Below are positions 33,401-42,289 of a stretch of 64,000 nt of DNA, piece by piece; position 1 is the first letter of the stretch, and every line of letters starts with the position of its first letter. The position numbers and the translations under genes were made by a program. The notes under the pieces were generated by a model. The model worked only from the letters and a program-made list of their open reading frames with translations, did not search any database and was not told the DNA's origin. Source of the DNA: Phoronis australis (lineage: Eukaryota; Phoronida; Phoronidae); NCBI GenBank assembly GCA_002633005.1, contig NMRA01000215.1, positions 534,852 to 598,851 on the forward strand, in the 5' to 3' direction.

Positions 33401-33550
33401 ATCCACGCCAGGGGACCCGTGGGTGTAGAGGGTCTACTCACCTCCAAGTGGGTACTTCAAGGGTCAGGGAATTGTGTGAAGGACTTCAGTGAGGGCGGTC
33501 TCAGTAAGTACATCCACCAATCGCTGCCTTTGGACAATGAAAACCTATGA
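18206..33550 (+). CDS. ALDH18A1: Delta-1-pyrroline-5-carboxylate synthase (glutamate 5-kinase / gamma-glutamyl-phosphate reductase)
   Basis: Fourteen coding exons: 18206-18454, 20858-20998, 21464-21568, 22457-22609, 23942-24160, 24536-24698, 25769-25912, 26942-27159, 28236-28373, 28918-29113, 30373-30494, 30923-31109, 33024-33119, 33372-33550; 769 aa (human about 795, from memory). It phosphorylates glutamate with ATP, then reduces the acyl phosphate with NADPH to P5C, precursor of proline and ornithine, at the mitochondrial inner membrane/matrix. Residues 1-49 are a basic presequence. The kinase domain has IVIKLGS at 55-61, VTSGAVAFG at 97-105 and the glutamate 5-kinase signature at 279-300. 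The reductase domain runs from about 345, with the probable catalytic Cys587 in YPAACNA and the reductase signature at 653-674. The C-terminus ([14 protein letters not shown]) matches the animal ending. All junctions are in phase and the gene appears intact. Confidence 0.96.
19260..20488. repeat. Near-identical 0.6-kb direct duplication around an N
   Basis: Copy 1 (19260-19890) and copy 2 (19892-20488) differ by a roughly 34-bp deletion and only a couple of substitutions (for example AAAGCC/AAAGTC and GAGCCT/GAGGCT). A single N at 19891 sits exactly at the junction. It lies in ALDH18A1 intron 1. The pattern is what one expects if two alleles were placed in tandem at a gap. Confidence 0.92.
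20858..20998 (+). CDS. ALDH18A1: ALDH18A1 coding exon 2
   Basis: Residues 84-130, with the kinase nucleotide/substrate loop [14 protein letters not shown]. Acceptor catctag, donor AAACTG|gtataa; both in phase 0. Confidence 0.93.
21464..21568 (+). CDS. ALDH18A1: ALDH18A1 coding exon 3
   Basis: Residues 131-165, containing [19 protein letters not shown], strongly conserved in P5CS kinases. Acceptor catatttag, donor GCGCAG|gtgtgt. Confidence 0.93.
22457..22609 (+). CDS. ALDH18A1: ALDH18A1 coding exon 4
   Basis: Residues 166-216, including [12 protein letters not shown] and ending at DLAG. The donor GCTGGT|gtaagg keeps phase 0; a second GT two bases upstream would break the frame. In mammals the short and long isoforms differ by two residues at this very junction; here the reading corresponds to the short form. 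Confidence 0.92.
22805..23015. mobile_element. Imperfect foldback element in ALDH18A1 intron 4
   Basis: Left arm TTGAAAGCAAACCTTGACA...AATTTGACAGATGGTGCA pairs with the right arm TGCCATCTGTCGAACTTATTTTGATC...GGTTTGCTTTCAG. Arms are about 90 bp with mismatches around a short spacer. No coding content; probably an old hairpin MITE. Confidence 0.7.
23942..24160 (+). CDS. ALDH18A1: ALDH18A1 coding exon 5
   Basis: Residues 217-289: [13 protein letters not shown], then [11 protein letters not shown] (ATP-site region) and the first half of the glutamate 5-kinase signature ([11 protein letters not shown]). Acceptor cctgcag, donor TCCAAG|gtttga, a weaker donor. It has no internal start codon near its beginning, so it is easily missed. 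Confidence 0.93.
24536..24698 (+). CDS. ALDH18A1: ALDH18A1 coding exon 6
   Basis: Residues 290-343 plus one base: completes the kinase signature ([11 protein letters not shown]) and carries GKKVGTFF at the end of the kinase domain. Acceptor tgttacag, donor AAAG|gtaatc, phase 1. Confidence 0.93.
25769..25912 (+). CDS. ALDH18A1: ALDH18A1 coding exon 7
   Basis: Residues 344-391 plus one base; start of the reductase domain ([10 protein letters not shown], then [13 protein letters not shown]). Acceptor acttcag, donor GGCAG|gtacgg. Confidence 0.92.
26942..27159 (+). CDS. ALDH18A1: ALDH18A1 coding exon 8
   Basis: Residues 392-464: reductase core with [31 protein letters not shown]. Acceptor ttcattag, donor CCTCAG|gtattt, phase 0. 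Confidence 0.94.
28236..28373 (+). CDS. ALDH18A1: ALDH18A1 coding exon 9
   Basis: Residues 465-510: cofactor-binding segment [20 protein letters not shown]. Acceptor cttccacag, donor GCCTTG|gtaaca. Confidence 0.94.
28918..29113 (+). CDS. ALDH18A1: ALDH18A1 coding exon 10
   Basis: Residues 511-575 plus one base: [17 protein letters not shown] and [15 protein letters not shown]. Acceptor tgtacag, donor GATAG|gtgagt. A decayed copy of its 3' half follows directly in the intron (29164-29242). Confidence 0.94.
29164..29242 (+). pseudogene. Decayed tandem copy of the 3' half of ALDH18A1 exon 10
   Basis: GGGCACAGTGGGGGCATATG here parallels GGGCACAGTGAGGGAATATG at 29044, followed by matching CATGT, CCTGGATG, GACCC and a GGTAGGTGAG that mirrors the true donor GATAGGTGAG. 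Small indels and a TGA break the frame. It is about 120 bp downstream of its source and cannot encode protein. Confidence 0.75.
30038..30138 (+). pseudogene. Decayed partial copy of ALDH18A1 exon 12 inside intron 10
   Basis: About 100 bp reading TACAGCACCCCCGAGTGTAC onward match 31008-31104 of the true exon (Tyr643 to Thr676) with roughly ten substitutions, mostly transitions, and one in-frame TAG in place of GAG. It lacks the 5' part of the exon and the donor. It lies upstream of exon 11, out of order relative to its source. Confidence 0.85.
30373..30494 (+). CDS. ALDH18A1: ALDH18A1 coding exon 11
   Basis: Residues 576-616, with [15 protein letters not shown]. Cys587 is the expected nucleophile of the reductase by analogy with gamma-glutamyl-phosphate reductases. 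Acceptor ctctacag, donor GAAGGG|gtaggg. Confidence 0.94.
30923..31109 (+). CDS. ALDH18A1: ALDH18A1 coding exon 12
   Basis: Residues 617-678 plus one base. It contains the gamma-glutamyl-phosphate reductase signature (V653 to I674, including [11 protein letters not shown]). Acceptor tttctttaag, donor AACG|gtgagc. Confidence 0.95.
31123..31422. repeat. 43-bp minisatellite, about 7 units, in ALDH18A1 intron 12
   Basis: Units share TAGAATTCCAAGTCATAAGA and CCCTTTCACAC, with varied endings (ACTCCAGTAC). The array begins about 14 bp after the exon 12 donor. Confidence 0.93.
33024..33119 (+). CDS. ALDH18A1: ALDH18A1 coding exon 13
   Basis: Residues 679-710 plus one base: [20 protein letters not shown], an invariant reductase segment. 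Acceptor tgtgttacag, donor CTGG|gtaaga. Confidence 0.94.
33372..33550 (+). CDS. ALDH18A1: ALDH18A1 coding exon 14 and stop
   Basis: Residues 711-769 and [21 protein letters not shown] and the C-terminal tail. Acceptor tttgtttcag. The tail length matches other animal P5CS proteins, so this is the true terminus. Confidence 0.95.
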
Positions 33551-34930
33551 TTGGATGGTCAGTGGTGATCGGTATGGAGACGATTGGCAGAAGCAAATAT
33601 TCCCTTTGTTTGGTAACATTGTAAATAGCAATTTGATGTTTGAAGCTGAAAGATACAATGATGTGGAAGAATGAAATCTACCAATAGTATTGTTTTGGAT
33701 CATGATAGTTCTACATGTTGTGATATTGTGGCAATTTGAAGTAGAGATGTCTGCTGCATGCATAGAGCACTCTATACGTTAATCCATTACATCAAGTTGT
33801 TAGACTCCAAGTCTGGACAAGATGGTGTTCCAAATATGTGTAGCCGATTTCTGTTCTCGAAATCACCTTTTCTTAACGAGAGTGGTCTTAGCCTCAACCA
33901 GGTTGAATTTTTTGAAGCCTAGGCAGTGAACTACGCTGTTTGTATTATCCAACCCAACTGTTGCCAAGTGACTAGTTTGCCTAAGGTTACATTGCTGCAA
34001 ACTTTCTTAGTGTTAGCTTTGGTCAATAGGTGGCAGGATAAATAAGAGAGTGCCTCAATCATATGCCTGAGTTCTTGTCTTTGTTTCTCAAAAATATTCT
34101 GTTTTTCCTTCGAAATATAGTTTCGTGGTGGCTTCTTTCATGCTCGGACCAGTTTATGGAAAATTGGAACTGGATGAAATTTTATGGATAAATGCTTGGT
34201 TCCAGTTTGCAGGGTCCACACAGTGCCAATATTTGGCCCCTTTCCCCTATGAAAAATATTTAAGTCACACGAAATTTCCTCCATCAGACCCAATAATTTT
34301 CCTCCAATTATTAAAAATTCCCTCGTAGTATTAGTTAGAATCATCTTTGGCTACTTGAGGCATTGCTGATGAGTGGTGGAGGCCCGGGGGTGGTGACGGG
34401 AGAGGTCAGGGATGTTGCAAATTCCCCAACAAAAAATTCCCCTCACCTAATGCGCGGACACCTATCCCCTCAAGTGGGCCTGAATTGTGTTTGTATTTTT
34501 ATTGTGTTAAGTGTCCATCTGCATTTTGTGGTGCTGTGTGACATTGGTTATGTTCTGAATCAGCTCGTTGCTAAAACTTTAAATTTATGAACTCTACATG
34601 TACTAAATGTATACTTGTGTTAATTATGAACATAACAGGTGTACAGGGTTATAAATATGCAGTTTTTTTTCAAATTTACTGTAAGTCTAAGTTTAAGTAT
34701 CTGTATGTTGTTATCATTGCTGGTACATGATCTGAAATGTGAGCGAATGGGACCGGCTATATTTTTGTAGAGCCTTAATTTTGTATTGTACTAAAACGTG
34801 TTGCAGGTTTCTTGGGGAAAGTGAAATATTAAAAGTTAGATTTTTAGTTAGTCTTTCAAAACTACTGAACTGCTAAAAGTGGTCTGTTATTGTGATGTGG
34901 AATTGTACGAATGTCAACGAACAATAAACG
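33551..34930 (+). other. ALDH18A1: ALDH18A1 3' UTR (presumed)
   Basis: About 1.4 kb without recognisable coding sequence, up to a poly(A) signal candidate AATAAA at 34923-34928. Other ATTAAA-type hexamers occur earlier, so shorter forms are possible. Confidence 0.5.
34923..34928 (+). promoter_or_regulatory. ALDH18A1: Candidate poly(A) signal of ALDH18A1
   Basis: AATAAA, the last canonical hexamer before the Penelope-like relic begins. Position-based assignment only. Confidence 0.4.
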
Positions 34931-35069
34931 AAATGACGAAATTTGAGTGATCTCTATGTATAGTTTTATTTCAAGTGTCGAAATTTTATTTTTTGCTTAA
35001 GTGCTAATTGGTCTCAACCACGACAAGTAAGTGACAGTATTAATAAAAACAACCAAGTTTTCCAACTTC

Positions 35070-35102
35070 TACAAGTTTCGAAATCTCAAACGTCATCATC
35101 AG
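35070..35102 (-). ncRNA. Degenerate hammerhead-like core at the 3' end of the Penelope relic
   Basis: CTGATGA (35102-35096), then GAAAC (35079-35075) and TT-GTA (cleavage triplet GTA, 35072-35070) reproduce the order and spacing of a hammerhead with minimal stem III. Stem II and stem I pair poorly, so activity is doubtful. Hammerheads are described from Penelope-like elements, which supports homology rather than chance. Confidence 0.45.
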
Positions 35103-35382
35103 GACAAGCAATCTAGGCCATCTAACAGTCTTGACCCACACATTGTACAGTAGAGCTATCAGCACGCACCATGGCAACAAAACATCAAAGACTAGTGACG
35201 ACCTGCTGTGCATCAGCTGCTTATTCAGTTCAGGCTTGAGCTAACTAATGTGAATTGACTCACGGACTTTGTGATAATTCAGCCAGATCCAGAATACTAA
35301 AGCATTTGTAGAATGTGCATTCAGAGTTACAGTGGATGGATCTCTGCTAGTGGTTAATGTGAGAACTATTGTCAGTCACTAA

Positions 35383-36514
35383 CAGCCGATTTCATAAACG
35401 TGGTTTAACAAAACCAGGTTTAAGACTTAAACCTGGTCTTTCTAAGCCTGGTCTAATTTTAGACCTAACTTGCGTTTCACCAACGTGGTTTAAAAGTCTG
35501 AAAGCCCAGTTTTGTTAGACCAGGGAGCGGGTTTAGTAAAACCAGGTTCAAAGTATTTAAGCCAACCCACTGTGTCGAGCTGGGTAAACCCAACAAAGAA
35601 ACTATTGAAGTGCTTCAATGAAACCTTGATCACGTGGGTATACAATGGCATACACTAATAGAATCAGTGCAGACATTTACGAGAAAGGTCAAAAAGCTTT
35701 TCTCATGAGGACAAGTGTAATGTCAGTGCCCAACACATGTACACACGTTAAAGTACATGCGCACGATTAGCCGCTACATGATAAATGTCCAAATTTTTTC
35801 CGTGCCATTTTAGTGTTTATTTTTTGCGGCCAAAGGGGGGGGGGGTAAGACCCCTTCCTGGCAACATTAAATCAGAAACCAATGGAGGTGGAACTCAGAA
35901 GAATCAGAAGATGCTGTCTTCAGTCAAACCTGTAACGCTTTCGACGATGACGCGTTGCTCGACCAGTCGTATTCTGAGGAATCCGCAGGACACCATATGC
36001 AGCACGTACTGGTCTAGACATAGGCGGATCCAAGGGATCTGGACCCCCTCCCTTGATTTTATTGATATCAAATCTATAATTTTCAAATTGTTGACTTGGT
36101 CCACCTTTTAAAAAGTCCTTGACCGACCCCCCCTTAAAAATTGTGGATCCGCCCGTGCTACGTTTGATCTTGTGTCGTCGTAAAAATGGATATTGAAAAT
36201 AGTCCATTTTCACTCTAATACTGCGTCGTAAATGCACACCACGGCATCATTCAGTTGCACCATGCAAGTCTGTCTTATTTAACAGTTAAACCTGGGTCTG
36301 ACCAAGTCCAAAATTAAAGCTGGTTTAAGATCTTAATACAGGGCTAAAGAATATAGACCTCGGTGGTGAAATGAAAACTGACTTAGACCAGGTCTAAACT
36401 GCAGGTTTTACTAGTCAAGACGGCTGGTCTAAAATTTAAGCCACCTTCATTAAATGCAAGTTATCTTTAAACCTGGTCTAAGTCCAGTTTAAACCACCTT
36501 TATGAAATCGGCTG
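35383..36514. mobile_element. PIF/Harbinger-like non-autonomous element, 1132 bp
   Basis: Terminal inverted repeats CAGCCGATTTCATAAA-C/G-GTGGTTTAA at both ends, flanked by the 3-bp direct repeat TAA (35380-35382 and 36515-36517), the TWA target typical of Harbinger. Subterminal regions are packed with short AACCAGGTTTA/GGTCTAA motifs in both orientations. No transposase frame is visible. It is inserted in the Penelope relic. Confidence 0.8.
36019..36157. mobile_element. Small TIR element nested in the Harbinger-like element
   Basis: Ends CATAGGCGGATCC and GGATCCGCCCGTG, with CCCCC runs inside each end, match the design and length (about 139 bp) of the element at 5448-5587. Flanks CTAGA and CTACG are a near-match for a 5-bp target duplication. 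Confidence 0.6.
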
Positions 36515-37614
36515 TAAATGTTCTTTAGCCCGGGTTTTCAGATAGCGAGTAGTTTCACCAATGTAGCTGAAACCACAATCTGTACAGACAAATTTATACA
36601 CTATCCTGGTCTTAAGGGTTTTTTAAAGTTTTATCCTTAGTACTGAACACACTAAATAATTTTAGAGATTTAAATGTTGAAACACTTCTCAGGTCTCTAC
36701 AATGCTTCACAAGTTCGTCAATTTTACTCTGGACAATCTTGGAAAAGTAGCCAACGAAGGGTATCTTAAAACATTTCATACAGTTACTTTTGGTCATCAG
36801 GTCGGAAATTACCGACATGTTGAAATCTCGTTTAGGGATGGTCTTGGCCTTACGTTTGTTTGCTATTATTAAAATGAGGTGATATTTTATGAATGTTTCT
36901 ATTCCCTTTATTCCCAGTACGAAATAATGAAATTGCACTTGCAAGAAATTAAAGCAAATAACGTAAAATTGACTAAAATGTAAACTTGAAGTTGTAGTAC
37001 TTTTCCAGATTAACTGAAAGAGTATGACCTACAATTAAAACCGTTGTAAAGGAAAGACTCGTGTGTTTGAATACAGTACATGTAAGTATCCGACGGAGCA
37101 TCTGCGCATTCATTGAAAAGCGATCCCGTGTATTGGAATAGGGAAATACCTGCATGTGGAACACTGTGCCTAACGGACTCTCCTCATACACCGAGGTGTA
37201 TTGGAATGTCGGGAACTGTGTGTTTCGCCGACATTATAGGAATGTTTAGCATGACGTCATTTTGACGTCATTATGACGTTTTGGACCCAGTTTGACGACA
37301 TGTCTTCTACTAGTCCGGGACCAGATTGTGTCAGCTGCTGACATGACACGTTATCCCGAAACATCCGAATATCATCGGCTACCCAGTCCTAGCTGACATT
37401 GAGCCATTCCCTTCTTTGTGAACTTTCTGTTAAAACTACATGTTGCCCCGCTTAGATGTATCTACAGAGTGGCTAAAGAACAAAAATCAATTTGCGTCCT
37501 TTCTCATATAAAATCGATCTTCTACCGTGATGGGATTAATATTCTATTTCTCTTGCCAAGTTGAACCTCGAAACCATCTCAGCGATTCAAAAAAAGAAAC
37601 GCTTCAGGGTTTAT

Positions 37615-37955
37615 TGGGACTTGGCCAACCCTAAAATTGTGTATCCGACTATGGCACATGTATACATGTGAGTTGAGTTGCCGACTCATTCCACAGTAAT
37701 TCAAAAGCTGATGGGCGTGTTGATTTTTTAAACTCAAAGCACTAGGGTAAGAATTCAACATTGACAGCTAAACAGCAGCGAAATGCCCCTTTAATTCAAT
37801 AAGTTACAGTGATCACATTATATCGCATGTATAACGTTGTAATGACATGGTCTGAAATAACAGCTTCGAAAGAATAAACTTTTCCAAACAAAGACACCTG
37901 TCAAGGTGTGCAGGAGTAAAGAATCTACACTGTCACAAAAATTACAGAGTAAGAT
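37615..37955. repeat. Dispersed repeat, copy A
   Basis: The segment 37731-37945 is almost identical (a few substitutions in about 215 bp) to 52490-52700 in NK1 intron 1, same orientation. The outer part (37615-37730) is more diverged. No coding sequence and no clear terminal repeats. Confidence 0.9.
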
Positions 37956-38439
37956 GTTGCAAACCAAGAAAAGTTTTAGGAAACTGAAATTGTCGAAAGT
38001 GGCGTAGGCCTATGTACTGTACGCATTGTCTGCGACTTGTGCTGGGGACTGAATGGAACCCTATCACGGTATGGGCTATGGGACACGTCTTACAGGAATA
38101 AATTAAAAGGTGGATTTTCTTATTTGTAGTCCGCTAAACAGGGTGAAATACAGCTTTAAAATTTGTGGTGACGTCACTTTCATTGACTGGTGAAAATGTG
38201 CAGTGATCGAGTCAGGTTCTGGACGAAAATGGGCCCTTTTGTGTTTCTTCCGTTCCAAATTCCACTCGGTGAATGAGAGTTCCCGGGATACATTGGGATC
38301 TTGCTCGCTGTAGCAATTTCTACAGTCGTGTTTCAATTTTTCCAATTCGCTTTCCAAACGTGATCGAAATTAGTTGTACTACTTAAACAAACCATCCACG
38401 TAATGTCCTTGTCGTTTAAAATTCGATCTATCACCGATT

Positions 38440-39050
38440 GCAAAGTTTACCAATTTACAAATTGTTTTATTATTGAATAAACGAAACTGAACCATCTAAT
38501 TACCGTCATTACATTGGACAAATCATTTATCTCACGCAAGAATAGTCCCGCGATCTTACTGCTAATTAAATAGAACGTGCATTTATTAAATGAAGTTCCC
38601 TAAGAGTTTCTTTATTGGATAATGAATTAAGCGATTGCTCGTGCAATTGCCTTGAGTTACAGAGGCGTCATTTCGTTACTTTGCGAATAACTGTCTTTTT
38701 TCTAAACCGGTATTTGTCGATTTTCCTATTAAAAGCTTTTTAAGGCTAATACTCCAAACACTTTTCACCATTAAAGCCGGTGAACCCGACACGAACGCCC
38801 AGGGGACGCAGTATAATAAGGCGTTCAGAGTTGTGGGAAATTTATTCGCAGAAGCACTTGGTTGCGTTGATATCGGGTTTGATCCAATTAGCATTCGATT
38901 GTTTCTGCTTTGGTATTTTTCCCGCCAGAGGGTTGCGATATTTAATTTCCATTAATTCGTCGAATGTTTGAGGGCTAATTAATGTCTTGCTTTGACAAAA
39001 ATATTTTCAATAAATCCTTAAGTAAATAGAATATTAAGGTGATTTGTAAT
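38440..39050. promoter_or_regulatory. Candidate regulatory block (AT-rich, homeodomain-type sites)
   Basis: Dense TAAT/ATTA cores (CTAATTACC, GCTAATTAAATAG, GAATTAAGC, GGGCTAATTAATG) with ATTGTTTTATT-type sequence. It resembles developmental enhancers by composition only. Its nearest developmental gene is NK1. Confidence 0.25.
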
Positions 39051-42000
39051 GTTTTTAACGTTACTCCGTAGGATCCTCCTTACCGAATATGTGGGCGTGT
39101 GTGAAACTGTGTCACATCTGGAATTACAGGTGCTATTATTTGAAACACTTGAATAAATCTGAAGAGCACATTTCTAAAATGCGAGTCAAACTTGGCCTAT
39201 CCATTGCACAATCGTGGATGTTTCAAGTGAACACTAGTTTTAATGAAAGGCACCAATGATAAGAACATAAGTATCTCCCAGGTTAGCATTAAGCTAGTGC
39301 ATAAGGGAGAACCACCTGCGCCTATGGATGAAACTAAGGCGGATGCACATATATGTTAAACACTAGGAAAAACTTGTTTTGAAAAAAAGCATTAGTTGGG
39401 ATTCAGGCTCATTGAGATAAGAACGCGCACTCAAGGTAAATCACGAAGAGGCAAAAAACGTGATGCTTGTTTTTTAAGTTGATGCCTGTGAAACACTACA
39501 CGATAATAATAAAACTGAGTTTTGTCCCTGTCAAGCTGTCATTGTTGAATTCTTAACCGAAACGTTACGGGACCATAGACTATAGTACAGGGACCTCCAA
39601 CTCCGTATACTTTCAACGAACGAAATCTGCTCATACAGAAGCAATGACGTCATTATTCCCTAGCAAAACTGGCCAAATATTATCTGGTTTCATTTCCGGC
39701 AAGTACGTCGACTGCTATCATGGTCGTAGGTCTGTCGTTACAATACACTAACCGGAAACTGAAACAGATAATTTAGGAGAGTGGCGCCTCTTCTAGGATA
39801 GTACGCAAGAAAATGTTGGAGTTGCGAATCTGTTGTTTATAATCTATGATGGGACCCAAAACAATACCAAGCCCATCCGACGTTGAATTATTGCTGAATG
39901 AGCCCGACAATTCATGTCACACTCAATGCGTATTCTGTGCTATTTTAGAACCCTCAATTTTAGGTTAGGCCTACTCCCAGTTATCTCAGAAGCGTTCTGT
40001 CGAGTCGCTGATGGTTTAGATGTTCTTGCGGCGATGAAAATAGATTCCTGTCACGTTAAAAATATTATGGGACTTTTTATGAAATGCCTGAGTCATTTTT
40101 TTATTTTTTAGCGAAATGCAACTTTAACAATTTTCGGATTTAAAACAGCGAAGTTAAATGTATTGAATTAGTTAAATTATTTGTATGTTCACCACTTCTA
40201 TGTTATGCAAAATTTGCGTTATGAAACCTAATTCATGACACTGAAAATTTAGTACAGAAATCGCACTCCTCGGTGTTTCATTTAGAAAACGTGAAGACAT
40301 TTTAATAAGTGCAAAATACAAAACGGAAATGTCAGAAAGCGAGCTCGCTCACCTGTGGTAAAGCGCGATCATCGATAAGTAAGCGTTTTCCATCTGTGTG
40401 AACACTCATTTCCGTGGTTTTGTGCGTTTAAGTACTTTTCCTAGTATGTAAACGAGAGTCAATTACGACAGAAATCAAAAAGTTTTAGGCAAAGATTCCC
40501 GAGGGATCGACGCGCTATGATTGTTTTGCGACCAAAATGGGTTTGCAAATAAAAAAACTCGCAGTTAGTCATTAGATTTCTTAGCGTTTCAATTGCTTAC
40601 TAATAAATGAATCAAACGATTTGCAGAAATAATTGTGATATCGCTTTGCTGAAATCGATAAATATTTCATTAGACTGTGAAAAGGCGTAGTTTGCTTTAA
40701 GTTACCGTGAAGTATACCAGCGTACAAAGCTTACGTACTGGGATGTTTACAAGAACATCGCCTGTGGTGTTTTCTAAGGCCAAAGTTATATTCTACCGCA
40801 TAGACGCGTATGTGCTGAGGTTCGTGCGCTGACAAGAAAGCTCAACGATTCCATGGCAGCGCCTCTAAACCCCAGTCCTAGGCAAGTAAATGAAACCCGT
40901 GGTGCAAATCTTCAGATCCGCACCCCTAAACCCTATACACTCGCCCAAAGTGCTACATAAATGGTGACCAACTCCAAAAACGAGCACCAGTTTTCTCACC
41001 GGAACTGGTCCCCGGGACAAGAATGTGATTAATAGCTATAGGTCAATTTCGGTGCATGTGTGACGTTATAGTGTCACGTGTCACTCACTTGACCATCCCT
41101 CGCCAACCAACGATTATTGTTACGCTTTTACATGATCACAAACGGGTCTTCATTTTTGCAAATTCATTTTTTCGTAAGGTCGATACAGATTACTTTGATT
41201 TCACGTCCAGCTTGAAGGATTCATACAATGTACTTAGGTGGAATTTTTTTCACAATTAGCACTGGAAACAAATCGGGCGTTGGTGCCAAAAGGAATTTCA
41301 TGTTGAAATATACATGTAAGCGACCAGTTCTAAAGTTTGGACATAAATTTTCATTCTTTGCCACGTAAAACGCAAACTAAAAGGCAAAAATACTCATCTC
41401 CACAAAACGAGTCTGATATTTCTCCACATTTCGAGAGGAAATGTTTCCCATTTCGCACTGAGCCGTACATGGCAGAGCCTAAAGCGAAAGAAAGGTTATG
41501 GACAAGACGAGTTACTTGGGGATTGGCCCACTCCTCTAAGATTCGCCTTGGTCCGGTGAATTCATTTCGATCTTAGACACTAATTCTATCATTGACTTGG
41601 ACATCCTGAGGCCAGTTTTTTCGAGTAAATCAGCTTTATTTTTTGAGATTTTCTCTGTGTAGGCGTGGTAAGTAGGAGAAAATGCCATTTTGCCGAAGAA
41701 GAAACTTGCCACACGGCGTCGCTTTAGTGAGTTCTCGTAGCATTTAAATCATAGTCCTACACTAGTGCATGTATGTATTATGTTATTACTAACATCTGGG
41801 CAGAGTTATCTCCACATCACCGCGTGTGGACATTTCCAGACGAAATAGGCACTACGTTATCGTCTAATACTAACCATTAAAAGCAATGCTATGGACAACT
41901 AATGAACAGCTATGCCTTTTATACGCCCATATGTAGGCCCATATTGCCGTCATCTTTAGGCGTCCCGCGTCAGAGCTTGTATCTCCTAACGGGCGTGGCA

Positions 42001-42289
42001 GGATCATAATAACATTCGGCAGACGGATCTGTGTTCCTATGAAGCTTACGGCAGACGACGACGAATTTCGGCCCATCAGTGCTGTAGTGGTAAAATAAAA
42101 GGTAAGTAGGCGCCCAAAGCCAACCGTATTATTTTGAGCACTGAACGTAACTTACGGTGAGTAGGCGCTACGTTCAAATGCCAAAAGGTGGTTGGCTGCG
42201 CCCACGTGCGCCTGCTCCCCACTCATGACAGCACTGCGGCCCATTTGACTACCGCTCTGCCCCCAAGCAGCAAGTTTATTGTTTGCGTT

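Larger units (their letters stand above)
35040..36944 (-). mobile_element. Penelope-like retroelement, 5'-truncated relic (RT C-terminus and GIY-YIG endonuclease)
   Basis: Reading on the minus strand: 36944-36612 encodes the C-terminal part of a Penelope-type reverse transcriptase (IPFVGYFSKIVQSKIDELV, then FKSLKLFSVFSTKDKT). After a frameshift, 36604-36518 encodes the GIY-YIG endonuclease start (VYKFVCTDCGFSYIGETTR then KTRAKEH). A Harbinger-like insertion (35383-36514) interrupts it. Beyond it the coding trace resumes with SSHIN, CTFYKCFSILDLAE and LKPELNKQL, the usual Penelope C-terminus P-x-LN-x-Q, with stops. A hammerhead-like core lies further 3' (35102-35070). The element is dead. Confidence 0.85.

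Noticed and set aside
38103-38357. Charged minus-strand frame (ELEKLKHDCRNC...)
   Set aside because: No family recognised and it lies in sequence with blocks resembling dispersed repeats; not enough to call a gene.
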